This document shows positions 7,075 through 15,009 of a stretch of DNA of 64,000 nt, one piece after another (within the stretch, counting starts at the first letter, position 1; every line of letters starts with the position of its first letter). Source of the stretch: Bartonella doshiae NCTC 12862 = ATCC 700133 (lineage in GTDB: Bacteria; Pseudomonadota; Alphaproteobacteria; Rhizobiales; Rhizobiaceae). The stretch is from the NCBI RefSeq assembly GCF_000278155.1, contig NZ_JH725094.1, forward strand, positions 41,685 through 105,684. The letters are read 5' to 3'. A program made the position numbers and the translations under genes. The notes under the pieces were generated by a model. That model did not search any database and was not told the origin of the DNA. It was given only the letters and a program-made list of their open reading frames with translations.

Positions 7075-7569
7075 ATGAAAAAGAAAGATGCTTACATTTC
7101 ACAAGTGAAAGTACGTCAAGATCCTGTTAATCAATTGGCAATTGAAATGCGTGCTAAACGCTTTGGTTTGACAATTGAAGAGGCTAAAAATCCGCTTGCT
7201 GGTACTTATGTGGGGCGGCTGTGTTTGCAAGGCGTGCTTACTCAAGACCAGTATGATGCTGCACAAAAATATCTTGAAGTGAAAAATGATTATTTGTGTG
7301 CAAAAGGTTTACCAAGCGCTGTTTATGATGAAATGCCAACCTCTTCTGATGACAAAGCAAGAGAGAAATGGGCTGAATTTGCAACAGAACAGTTTTCTAA
7401 TATGCAAGAGGCGATAAAAGAAACACAACATCTCTATAGACAGTATAATCTTTATGCAGCAATACAATATATTGTTGTTGAAGACCAAACATTACCATAT
7501 CTTGTGAATTCATTGCGGGTCGCTCTTAACGCGCTTCATAAATATTTTGACCAAAAAAATAAATGGTAA
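7075..7569 (+). CDS. Hypothetical phage protein
   Basis: This protein has 164 residues and looks mostly helical (for example IEMRAKRFGLTIEEAKNPLA and EEF-type helices later), with no membrane segment. A TTG at 7018 is in frame and overlaps the ssb stop, but the ATG at 7075 follows AGGGGATGT and is preferred. It sits downstream of ssb in the same direction. Function is unknown. Confidence 0.65.
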   Translation: MKKKDAYISQVKVRQDPVNQLAIEMRAKRFGLTIEEAKNPLAGTYVGRLCLQGVLTQDQYDAAQKYLEVKNDYLCAKGLPSAVYDEMPTSSDDKAREKWAEFATEQFSNMQEAIKETQHLYRQYNLYAAIQYIVVEDQTLPYLVNSLRVALNALHKYFDQKNKW

Positions 7570-7609
7570 ATGTTTTATTGTTCTTTTCCCATAAAAGCAT
7601 GAAAAGCTC

Positions 7610-7638
7610 TTGAAGAATATGCACTAGAATGTTATATT
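7610..7638 (+). promoter_or_regulatory. Promoter of PemIK/ChpSB-like module
   Basis: TTGAAG (7610-7615), 17 bases, TATATT (7633-7638), followed by AT-rich DNA and an AAGGGAG ribosome site ahead of the ATG at 7666. It provides an independent promoter for the toxin-antitoxin pair. Confidence 0.55.
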
Positions 7639-7665
7639 TTTATATAATATTAAAGGGAGTGTTTT

Positions 7666-7923
7666 ATGCACACAACAAAATTACGTAAAGTTGGAGGGTC
7701 AGTTATGCTCTCTATACCGCCCGCATTGCTTGATGTTCTTCATCTTTCTGAAAACACGCAAGTGGGTTTGGCTATTGACAATGGACAATTGGTTGTAAAA
7801 CCACAGGCATTCCCTAGTTATACTCTTGATGAATTATTAGCCCAATGTAATCCTTCAGATGATTTTGCGGATGAGGATATAGAGTGGCTTGATGCTCAAC
7901 CTGTTGGTAGAGAGCTCTTGTAA
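7666..7923 (+). CDS. MazE/ChpS/PemI-like antitoxin (AbrB-type)
   Basis: This 85-residue protein has an N-terminal swapped-hairpin AbrB fold: TTKLRKVGGSVMLSIPPALL, then NTQVGLAIDNGQLVVKP. The acidic C-terminus (DDFADEDIEWLD) would insert into the toxin. The length is typical. It precedes and overlaps the toxin gene by one base (TAATG), so the antitoxin is made first. AbrB-type antitoxins repress their own promoter. Confidence 0.85.
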   Translation: MHTTKLRKVGGSVMLSIPPALLDVLHLSENTQVGLAIDNGQLVVKPQAFPSYTLDELLAQCNPSDDFADEDIEWLDAQPVGRELL

Positions 7924-8255
7924 TGAAGCGGGGCGAAATTTGGTTTGTATCGCTTGACCCAACTTCTGGTTATGAGCAAAAAGGAACGCGTCCTGTACTG
8001 ATTGTGTCACCGGAGGCGTTTAATCATGTCACGAAAACACCAATTGTTTTACCTATTACAAGTGGAGGAAATTTTGCGAGAACCGCAGGGTTTGCTGTTT
8101 CATTAGCAGGAACAGGATTACATACCACAGGTGTGATACGTTGTGATCAACCACGAGCTCTCGATATAGCAGCGCGTCAGGGAAGGAAAATGGAAACAGT
8201 TCCCTCCATGATTATGAACGAAGTGCTTGCCAAGCTATCAACATTTCTTACCTAA
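7923..8255 (+). CDS. MazF/ChpB/PemK-family endoribonuclease toxin
   Basis: This 110-residue protein has the MazF/PemK signature: MKRGEIWFVSLDPTSGYEQK at the N-terminus, GTRPVLIVSPEAFN, TPIVLPITSGG, and GVIRCDQPRALD. The GxxRP strand and the catalytic-loop Arg and Thr are present. It cuts single-stranded mRNA unless bound by its antitoxin. This is the second toxin-antitoxin pair in the prophage. It is the last gene before a convergent leftward operon, with 16 bases between stops and no clear terminator. Confidence 0.88.
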   Translation: MKRGEIWFVSLDPTSGYEQKGTRPVLIVSPEAFNHVTKTPIVLPITSGGNFARTAGFAVSLAGTGLHTTGVIRCDQPRALDIAARQGRKMETVPSMIMNEVLAKLSTFLT

Positions 8256-8271
8256 TTGCTTCAGGTATTTA

Positions 8272-8976
8272 TTATAATGTTTCAAAGGCAGTTGATTGCT
8301 CTTCTGATAGTTCGGCTATAAATACTGCGTGAGAAAAGCTAAATAATATATATACGAATACTTCAAATCCGATACAGAATACAGTATCCATAGAGAGGTT
8401 TTCCCGAAACTGAATCCAGAGAAGCATTGTTTGTAGTAAAAATGAAACAGGTAGCGCTTGTATTCTATATTGGATTGGTGCCATACAGACTGTAAGGGGA
8501 AGAGTAAGCATTAAAATAATTGTCCCTAACAAATAAGGGGTAAAAGATTGGGGAAAAAGCGTGGAAATTATGTACACTGTAGGAAACATGATTATTAAAG
8601 TGACTACTGCTGCGAAGTAGGAGAGTTCCACTAAGCACAAGAGTAGAGATACCCCATGTTTAGCAAAACGGAAGTAATAATTTATCGTTTTTTCTCCGTT
8701 TTTTTTCTTAATCGCTTTATGTTCTTTAAATTCTTCTCGTTTCTCAATTATTTCGTTCCATTTTCTTTTGTCCTTTGTAAAGGCATAGTCAATAGTCTCT
8801 ACCGTTGGTAGTATTATTGTTACTAGTACTCTCATTACTACACTGAGTATCGTACCTAGAATCTCATATATTTTCTTTAACAAGAATCCAACACCGTAAA
8901 TTACTAATATAATGATACTAATTAATATTGGGATTATTATGAAAATAAGGATTGCAATTCCTATAATAAACCACAT
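8272..8976 (-). CDS. Polytopic membrane protein, last gene of leftward membrane operon
   Basis: This 234-residue protein has a very hydrophobic N-terminus (residues 2-33 and about 40-60) and a charged loop with many Lys and Glu (about 68-102). Further hydrophobic segments lie near 107-145, 147-168, 175-190 and 200-222. That makes about five or six membrane spans. I do not recognise the family. It starts 12 bases after the preceding 57-residue gene. The gene block points opposite to the early and late phage transcripts, so it may be expressed in the lysogen. Confidence 0.65.
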   Translation of the reverse strand: MWFIIGIAILIFIIIPILISIIILVIYGVGFLLKKIYEILGTILSVVMRVLVTIILPTVETIDYAFTKDKRKWNEIIEKREEFKEHKAIKKKNGEKTINYYFRFAKHGVSLLLCLVELSYFAAVVTLIIMFPTVYIISTLFPQSFTPYLLGTIILMLTLPLTVCMAPIQYRIQALPVSFLLQTMLLWIQFRENLSMDTVFCIGFEVFVYILFSFSHAVFIAELSEEQSTAFETL

Positions 8977-8988
8977 TTCCCTCCTTTT

Positions 8989-9162
8989 TTACTCGTCAAT
9001 CGCTTTATTTAGTTCTTGGAGCGCTAGATTCCGTCCTCTAATCGCTTTACGGTATAATTTCAGATATTTAACGATAGAATAAACAAGTGAAATAGATAAT
9101 ATTATTATTGCACAAGCCCCAATAGTTCCTATAATTTGCCCTAGTATCGCAGCTGTAATCAT
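8989..9162 (-). CDS. Single-pass membrane micro-protein
   Basis: This 57-residue protein has one hydrophobic helix (about residues 3-29, ILGQIIGTIGACAIIILSIS) and a basic, helical C-terminus ending LNKAIDE. The ATG at 9162 follows GAGGAGAGAG, a strong ribosome site; an in-frame ATG at 9204 would overlap the upstream gene and lacks one. It is the third gene of the leftward membrane operon. The family is unknown. Confidence 0.6.
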   Translation of the reverse strand: MITAAILGQIIGTIGACAIIILSISLVYSIVKYLKLYRKAIRGRNLALQELNKAIDE

Positions 9163-9172
9163 TTCTCTCTCC

Positions 9173-9529
9173 TCACTCTGGGTTTTGATGAGCAAGTGCT
9201 TCATCCAGTTGCTTAATAACTTTGTTTAGTTTCTTCTTTATTACGATGTATAGTACTATAGAGATTGGTAAGGAGCCATACAGAAGTAATACGCATATCA
9301 ACCCTATTGCGGTTGCGGCATCCATTTGAGCTTTATCTGCATTGCCTAGTATTGTGAGAATAATAGATAAACATAGGCTTATAAAAATTATTAATCTAGA
9401 TTCTGTTCGTGAAACAACACCAGACTTCATTGTTTCCTTGATCTCTTTTTGTATATTGAGTGCTAAATCCCATTTAAGAGACGTATCATCTTGTTTTTCA
9501 TGCAATGTTTTCGATATTTGTGCTGTCAT
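9173..9529 (-). CDS. Two-pass membrane protein
   Basis: This 118-residue protein has a charged N-terminal 40 residues, then hydrophobic segments at about 45-63 (LIIFISLCLSIILTIL) and 72-97. A charged amphipathic tail follows (KKKLNKVIKQLDEALAHQ). The hairpin layout with a coiled tail resembles small holin-like or exclusion proteins in shape only. It is the second gene of the leftward membrane operon. No family is recognised. Confidence 0.6.
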   Translation of the reverse strand: MTAQISKTLHEKQDDTSLKWDLALNIQKEIKETMKSGVVSRTESRLIIFISLCLSIILTILGNADKAQMDAATAIGLICVLLLYGSLPISIVLYIVIKKKLNKVIKQLDEALAHQNPE

Positions 9530-9564
9530 GTTGGTATCATTTCATTCTTTAAATATTTTGATCG

Positions 9565-10038
9565 TTAGACAATTTTCCAAATAAATTTGATCAACGCTAT
9601 AAACGCTATAAGACAAATTAATATCAATGCTATAATCGCTACGATCGGTAGAATTTCATCTAAATTTTGTATTATAGCAATAAAAATTAACACTCCTAAA
9701 AATGCTAATATTATTACAGGATAAAATACAAAGGCTGCAGCCATAGCTGTATAGCATCCTGTTTGGAATTGGAGGGACAAGAGCTCATAAAATGCGCTGT
9801 TAATATTTTCATCTTTTAAACTTAGCTTTTCTTCTCTTGCACATGCACTTAGTATCAAAAAATACGATATAAGTGCTACAAATATTGGTACAATTAATTT
9901 ATCTTGTTGTTGGTTGTCTAATCCGAAGGGATTAAAACCCAGTATCATAAAGCCAATTATAGCAAAGAACGGTAAGAACAAAATTAGTGTAAATGTTTTT
10001 TTAATTCTGCATAAATCTGCTTTTTTGAAAAATAACAT
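9565..10038 (-). CDS. Four-pass membrane protein, first gene of leftward membrane operon
   Basis: This 157-residue protein has hydrophobic segments near residues 14-34, 48-66, 93-118 and 127-150, with a charged loop REEKLSLKDE between the second and third. The frame is open to 10152, but the ATG at 10038 has GGGGGAA upstream and begins a sensible protein, so it is chosen. A promoter candidate lies at 10064-10092. The family is unknown; its place between a toxin-antitoxin pair and terminase is typical for lysogenic-conversion genes. Confidence 0.62.
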   Translation of the reverse strand: MLFFKKADLCRIKKTFTLILFLPFFAIIGFMILGFNPFGLDNQQQDKLIVPIFVALISYFLILSACAREEKLSLKDENINSAFYELLSLQFQTGCYTAMAAAFVFYPVIILAFLGVLIFIAIIQNLDEILPIVAIIALILICLIAFIALIKFIWKIV

Positions 10039-10063
10039 TAATTCCCCCCGCTTTTTGTGTTTC

Positions 10064-10092
10064 CGTATAATTGATTCGTTGAGATGATACAA
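10064..10092 (-). promoter_or_regulatory. Candidate promoter for leftward membrane-protein operon
   Basis: On the minus strand TTGTAT (plus 10087-10092), 17 bases, TATACG (plus 10064-10069), 25 bases upstream of the ATG at 10038. The -35 match is weak and the -10 fair. It is the only plausible promoter seen in the short region before the operon. Confidence 0.35.
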
Positions 10093-10167
10093 TTGTGAGT
10101 GGTTGGTTGTTAAAAACACTAGATTTAGGTGAAAAAAATAAAAAATACACAATATCGTGTTTTTTTG

Positions 10168-10196
10168 TTGACAGGATATGAAAAATAGTGTTTTAT
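10168..10196 (+). promoter_or_regulatory. Candidate late promoter upstream of terminase
   Basis: TTGACA (10168-10173), exactly 17 bases, TTTTAT (10191-10196). The -35 is perfect. Transcription would begin near 10203, with no gene before the terminator at 10279-10300. With that terminator it forms a promoter-leader-terminator unit just before the late genes. Confidence 0.55.
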
Positions 10197-10202
10197 GGCG
10201 TT

Positions 10203-10300
10203 GCTGTACTGGTCGAATTGCGTCTAGAATTACGATAAAGGTATAACCTTTCTTATAAGTTTATATGATTGTTCAGAGCCCTGCTTTTGCGGGGTTTTTT
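10203..10300 (+). ncRNA. Putative short leader RNA (6S/PR'-tR'-like) before the late genes
   Basis: A transcript from the promoter at 10168-10196 would run about 98 bases and stop at the intrinsic terminator at 10279-10300. It has no sensible reading frame. It contains a short inverted repeat AAAGGTATAACCTTT around 10236-10251. In lambda the late promoter makes a short RNA that ends at a terminator unless antiterminated; the layout here is similar. The RNA itself is inferred. Confidence 0.4.
10279..10300 (+). terminator. Rho-independent terminator before terminase genes
   Basis: Stem CCCTGC (10279-10284), loop TTTT, GCGGGG (10289-10294) with one G-T pair, then six T residues (10295-10300). 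It lies only 30 bases before the small terminase start and points into the late operon, so it must be read through or bypassed. Confidence 0.8.
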
Positions 10301-10329
10301 TATTGTCTTGTTTACAAAAAGAAACACAC

Positions 10330-10644
10330 ATGAAAACCACTGAAAAACTTGCAAAAAGAACGCCCCCAAAGGCAGGTCAAGGGCGGGTAAAAGGCGTGCC
10401 AAATAAAACGACACGTATTTTGAAAGAAGCAGTGCTTAAGGCAGCAGAGCGCGCTGGTAAGAAATATGGTGATGATGGTTTGATCTCTTATCTCGAAAAA
10501 CAGGCAATCAAATGCCCCGCTGCTTATCTGTCATTGTTAGGAAAGATTTTGCCTCTTCAAGTGACAGGGGAAGATGGGGAAGCCATTAAGATGATAACGC
10601 GTGTAGAAATCGCGCCTTTGGTCAATGACAACACGACAGATTAA
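10330..10644 (+). CDS. Probable small terminase subunit
   Basis: This 104-residue protein is basic at its N-terminus (KLAKRTPPKAGQGRVKGVPN) and then helical, with TTRILKEAVLKAAERAG and AYLSLLGKILPLQVTGEDGE. This start and its position directly before the large subunit are typical for small phage proteins annotated as terminase small subunit. The TTG at 10303 is in frame but lies at the terminator, so the ATG at 10330 is chosen. It overlaps the large subunit gene by 20 bases. DNA recognition at pac is inferred. Confidence 0.6.
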   Translation: MKTTEKLAKRTPPKAGQGRVKGVPNKTTRILKEAVLKAAERAGKKYGDDGLISYLEKQAIKCPAAYLSLLGKILPLQVTGEDGEAIKMITRVEIAPLVNDNTTD

Positions 10645-11950
10645 TATTGTTCCAAAGCTTATACCGATTTTTACAGGAAAGGCTTTGGTGCGTGCTGCTT
10701 GGGGTGGACGCGGTTCAGGCAAGACAAGATCATTTGCCTTGATGGCGGCTTTAAAAGGCTATCAATTTGGTAGGGAAGGGATATCAGGCACTATACTTTG
10801 TGCACGGCAGTTTCAGAATTCTTTGGCAGAAAGTTCATTGGAGGAGATTAAACGCGCCATTGAAGCGCATGACTTTTTAAAGGACTATTACAAGGTTGGG
10901 GAGTCGTCGATTAAGTCGATTGATGGTCGTATAGCCTTTCAGTTTTCTGGTCTTGACCGCAATATTGCAAGTATCAAATCCATGGGGCGTATTTTGCTTT
11001 GTTGGGTTGATGAGGCAGAGCCCGTTACAGAGACGGCTTGGCAGACGCTTATACCGACGTTGCGTGAAGAAGGAGAAGGATGGCGGGCAGAGTTATGGGT
11101 TACATGGAACCCATTGCGAGAGAATGCCCCCGTTGAGAAGCGGTTTCGCTTTTCAGACAATGAGGCAATTAAGCGTGTTGAGATCAACTGGTCAGACAAT
11201 CCGAAGTTTCCCAAGATCTTGAATGAAGCGCGGTTGGATGATCTTAACAATCGACCAGAGAGCTATAAGCATATTTGGGAAGGGGATTATCTGAAAGCCG
11301 TTCAGGGTGCTTATTATCAAAAGGAAATGTTGGCAGCTGAGCAAGAGGGGCGAATAGGACGCGTTGCTCGTGATCCTTTGATGCAAATACGTGCTTTTTG
11401 GGATATTGGGGGCACGGGTGCTAAGGCGGATGCGACAGCAATATGGATAGCACAGTTTGTGGGGCGAGAAATTCGTGTTCTCGATTACTATGAAGCACAG
11501 GGGCAACCGCTCTCAGAGCATATAGGCTGGTTGCGTCAAAATGGCTATGAGAAAGCACTGATGGTTTTGCCTCATGACGGTGCGACCAGAGACCGTGTGC
11601 ACAATGTGAGTTTTGAGAGTGCTTTAAATGATGCGGGCTTTGAAACGCAAGTGATCCCTAATCAAGGGGCAGGGGCGGTTAAGATGCGTATAGAAGCGGT
11701 GCGGCGTATTTTGCCTTCTGTTTGGTTTCACGAAGAGATGACGGTAGCAGGGCGCAAAGCACTGAATTGGTATCACGAGAAATGGGATGAGAAGCGCGGC
11801 ATTGGTTTGGGTGCAGAGCATGATTGGTCGAGCCATGGGGCGGATGCCTTTGGACTGATGTGCATTGTCTATGAAGCACCACGTATTAAACCGCAACAAG
11901 AGCGTTATCGCGCTATAGAAAGAGAAGCGGCATCATGGATGGCATTCTAG
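10625..11950 (+). CDS. terL: Terminase large subunit (packaging ATPase/nuclease)
   Basis: This 441-residue protein has a Walker A motif GGRGSGKT at residues 27-34 and Walker B ILLCWVDE at 123-130 in the ATPase domain. A coupling region around TWNPLRENAPVEKRF follows. The C-terminal RNase H-like nuclease has Asp260 in FWDIGGTGAKADAT, an Asp in VLPHDGATRD, and an Asp in SSHGADAFG near the end. It pumps DNA into the prohead through the portal and cuts the concatemer. Length and order are normal, and all key residues are present. Confidence 0.93.
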   Translation: MTTRQINIVPKLIPIFTGKALVRAAWGGRGSGKTRSFALMAALKGYQFGREGISGTILCARQFQNSLAESSLEEIKRAIEAHDFLKDYYKVGESSIKSIDGRIAFQFSGLDRNIASIKSMGRILLCWVDEAEPVTETAWQTLIPTLREEGEGWRAELWVTWNPLRENAPVEKRFRFSDNEAIKRVEINWSDNPKFPKILNEARLDDLNNRPESYKHIWEGDYLKAVQGAYYQKEMLAAEQEGRIGRVARDPLMQIRAFWDIGGTGAKADATAIWIAQFVGREIRVLDYYEAQGQPLSEHIGWLRQNGYEKALMVLPHDGATRDRVHNVSFESALNDAGFETQVIPNQGAGAVKMRIEAVRRILPSVWFHEEMTVAGRKALNWYHEKWDEKRGIGLGAEHDWSSHGADAFGLMCIVYEAPRIKPQQERYRAIEREAASWMAF

Positions 11951-13989
11951 ATCACGACTTTCAAAAAACGACAGAATTTGATGAATATGAATTCTATAAG
12001 CGCCTAAAATCTTGGTATGCAGAAGATATTGAACATGTCAATGAATGGCGTGAACAGGCGCGTGAAGATTTTGATTTTTATAATGGTCGCCAATGGGCAG
12101 AGGAAGATCTTGCGGTTTTGAAAACACAACGCCGCCCTGTCATGACCTTTAATCGTATTGCACCGCTTGTAAATGCTATTGTTGGTGCGGAGCGTAATAA
12201 TAAGCGCGAAGTACAGTTTCAACCACGGCAAATGGGAGCAGCAATACCCAATGAATTGCTTACTGGAGCAGCAGAATGGTTTCGTGATGAGGCGGAGGCA
12301 GAATATGCAGATTCCGATGCTTTTCAAGATATGGTTATTTGTGGCATGGGCTGGACAGATACGCGGCTTGATTATGATACAGATCCCGAAGGGATACCTG
12401 CTGTTCAGCGTTTAGATCCCTTAAAAATGGTTTGGGATGCGAATGCTGTGCGACCCAATCTCGTTGATGCACAGCGTATGTGGTATGTTGATCGCAAATC
12501 CGTTGAGGATGCGAAAAGTCTTTTTCCTGATATGGCTGTTGAAGATCTTAACGCCGATTGGGCTATCGATAGTACAACCGCTTCTGAGGATTCTCATGTG
12601 TCGCGTGATGCGTATCATGATGACTCCAATGCGACTTCTCTCTCAGAGCCGAGTTCTGGGAAACGCTATGTTACGCTGGTTGAATGCCGTTGGTTTGAAT
12701 ATGAGACTACTTACAAGGCGCCTGATCTTCAAACCGGTCAGATGCGCAACTATAGCAAACAGGAGTTTGAACAGCTTCAAAGGATTATGCCACAGTTACA
12801 AGGTGCGCGTTTTAATAAAAAAGTGGTGAGACGCGCTTTTCTGGGACGACGTCTTTTAAGCCAGCCCGATAAGCCATTAGCACCTGATGGGCAACTTGGG
12901 TGGGAGTGTATCACGGGCACGCTGGATAAGCTTAAAAACCAGTTTTACGGGATTGTTCGCCCCGCAAAAGATCCACAAAAATGGTCGAATAAATATTTTA
13001 GCCAAGTGATGTATATCCTTAATAGCCAGTCTAAGGGCGGCTTGATGGCAGAACGAGGCGCTTTCGATGATGATCGCCAAGCGTTAGAAAGCTGGGCGCG
13101 AACGGATACGATTACTTGGGTTAAAAATGGCGCGCTTACAGGAGGGAAAATTCAACCAAAGCCAAGTGCACAATTTCCCAATGGATTTTTCCAGCTGTTT
13201 AATGAATCGCGTGAAGCGATAACGCATGTAACAGGGTTATCGGCTGAGTTTATCGGAACACGGGAGGTCAACCAAGCCAATGTGCTGGAAAATACACGCC
13301 GGCAATCAACGCTTAATTTGCTTGCGGGGCTGTTTGATAATCTCAAGCTTTATCGGTGTAGGCAGGGAAAGATTATCCTTTATCTTATCCAGAATTATCT
13401 CTCTGATGGACGTCTGGTACGTATTTCTGGACAAGAGAATGCCCAATATGTGCCGTTGACGCGTGAAGCTGTTACGACGCTTGAGTATGACATTATTGTT
13501 GATGATTCACCAACAAGCCCCAATGAAAAAGAGAGAACTTTTGCGGCAATTACGCAAATGTTGCCTTTGCTTGGTGGGTTTTTAACACCGGAGATGATTC
13601 CAGATCTTTTAAAGCTTTCCCCACTACCGGCAACATTGGTAGCAAGTTTAACCGCAAAGGCACAGCAAGCACAACAAGAACAACAGCAACAGCAGATGAT
13701 GCAACAAAGCCAAGGGGCGCAATTAACTCCAGAGCAACAAGCAAAGATTGCTGTTTTACAGCAGGAAGCGCAAGCAAAGAGCACACTCTATCAACTTGAT
13801 GCACAGCAGAAACAAGCGGCATTGCAGCAGAAAAATATCGAACTTTTCTTGAAGCAAGAACAAGCGCGGATGCAACTTGAGCTTCAACAGGCAAAAAATG
13901 AAATAGCGCAGCGCGATTTAGAACGCAAAGCCCTACAGGCACAGTTGGAACACTATCGAGTTTTGACAAAAAATATAATAACACATTGA
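11935..13989 (+). CDS. Portal protein (P22-like)
   Basis: This 684-residue protein begins with an acidic helical part and the conserved DFYNGRQW and RRPVMTFNRIAPLVNAIVGA segments of P22-type portals. A central FIGTREVNQANVLENTRRQS region follows. The C-terminal 110 residues are a Gln/Ala-rich helical barrel (about 570-680). Twelve copies would form the DNA entry ring at one capsid vertex and bind terminase during packaging. It overlaps terL by 16 bases, and its length is close to P22 gp1 (about 725). Confidence 0.88.
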   Translation: MDGILDHDFQKTTEFDEYEFYKRLKSWYAEDIEHVNEWREQAREDFDFYNGRQWAEEDLAVLKTQRRPVMTFNRIAPLVNAIVGAERNNKREVQFQPRQMGAAIPNELLTGAAEWFRDEAEAEYADSDAFQDMVICGMGWTDTRLDYDTDPEGIPAVQRLDPLKMVWDANAVRPNLVDAQRMWYVDRKSVEDAKSLFPDMAVEDLNADWAIDSTTASEDSHVSRDAYHDDSNATSLSEPSSGKRYVTLVECRWFEYETTYKAPDLQTGQMRNYSKQEFEQLQRIMPQLQGARFNKKVVRRAFLGRRLLSQPDKPLAPDGQLGWECITGTLDKLKNQFYGIVRPAKDPQKWSNKYFSQVMYILNSQSKGGLMAERGAFDDDRQALESWARTDTITWVKNGALTGGKIQPKPSAQFPNGFFQLFNESREAITHVTGLSAEFIGTREVNQANVLENTRRQSTLNLLAGLFDNLKLYRCRQGKIILYLIQNYLSDGRLVRISGQENAQYVPLTREAVTTLEYDIIVDDSPTSPNEKERTFAAITQMLPLLGGFLTPEMIPDLLKLSPLPATLVASLTAKAQQAQQEQQQQQMMQQSQGAQLTPEQQAKIAVLQQEAQAKSTLYQLDAQQKQAALQQKNIELFLKQEQARMQLELQQAKNEIAQRDLERKALQAQLEHYRVLTKNIITH

Positions 13990-14000
13990 AGGGACAGAAT

Positions 14001-14912
14001 ATGGAAGAAGAGTTTACGCCTGAAGAACAAGCAATCTATGATGAACATTTTGCCAGTGATAATACTGTTGAGTTGGTCGAGCCTGAACAAGTTGAGGAAG
14101 TTCTTGAAGCAGAGGAAAGTTCTGAACAACCAGCTGTAGAACCGCTTCAGGAGCAGCCAAATTCTGATGCAAGAGAATCTGATAAACTAGAGCAAGAGCG
14201 GCAAGCACGCCAAAAGGCAGAACAAAGCGCCATTGAAGCGCGTGAATTGGCTATTGAACTTGCGCAAAAATATGCCGCAATGCAGGAAGAAATCACGCGC
14301 CGCCGTGAAGAAAATGTTCCCTCCCTAGAAGACGATCCAAAAGCACATGTTGCATGGCTTAGTCATAAGGTACAGGAACAACAGAAATTGCTTGATGAGT
14401 TTTCTCATATGAGAGAGAGCCAAGAGCGCATGAGTCAAGAGGAATATGAACGCCAAAAGTTAGGGGATTATTTCGAGGAAGCAAAAGCGCAGGTACAAGA
14501 TAAATATCCAGATTTAGACAGTATCACGGACTATCTCTATGAAAGAGCAGACAATGTTCTACAAGCGCAAGCAAGCCTTTATCCGCAATGGAAAGACCCT
14601 GTAGCACGGCAACAGCAAATTGGTGCTGAATTGCGCCAAATATGCCAGCAGTGTCAGAAAGCCGGTATAAATCCAATTGAGGTTTTGGTGCAAAAAGCGA
14701 GAGCTTTTGGCTATAGTGGAGCGCCAGTTAAGGATGAAGTGGGAGCTCTTCAAGAGCGAAGTCAAGCAGCGCGTACGCTTACAGCGCGTGGCGGGCAAGT
14801 TCCAACAGGTGGTATGGATGTGAGAACGCTTTTTTCCATGCCAGAAGCCGAATTTGCTGTATGGGTTGAGAAAAATCCCGAAAAATTTGAACAAATTATG
14901 AGCAGAGCGTGA
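14001..14912 (+). CDS. Capsid scaffolding protein
   Basis: This 303-residue protein is highly acidic and Gln/Glu-rich in its first half (EEEFTPEEQAIYDEHFASD), with a long predicted coiled coil (about residues 55-160). The C-terminal end is helical. The order portal-scaffold-major capsid and the composition match phage scaffolds, which direct prohead assembly and then leave. The ATG at 14001 follows AAGGGAC. The 97 bases after it (14913-15009) hold only the ribosome site of the next gene. Confidence 0.75.
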   Translation: MEEEFTPEEQAIYDEHFASDNTVELVEPEQVEEVLEAEESSEQPAVEPLQEQPNSDARESDKLEQERQARQKAEQSAIEARELAIELAQKYAAMQEEITRRREENVPSLEDDPKAHVAWLSHKVQEQQKLLDEFSHMRESQERMSQEEYERQKLGDYFEEAKAQVQDKYPDLDSITDYLYERADNVLQAQASLYPQWKDPVARQQQIGAELRQICQQCQKAGINPIEVLVQKARAFGYSGAPVKDEVGALQERSQAARTLTARGGQVPTGGMDVRTLFSMPEAEFAVWVEKNPEKFEQIMSRA

Positions 14913-15009
14913 GATGTGCGTGGTGACGCAACAGAGAGAACCAAGTGATTGTTATCGTTTGGGGGAGCCGCAAGGCAAGTTTTAAAAACCAAGAAAGGCA
15001 TTGATTGAA

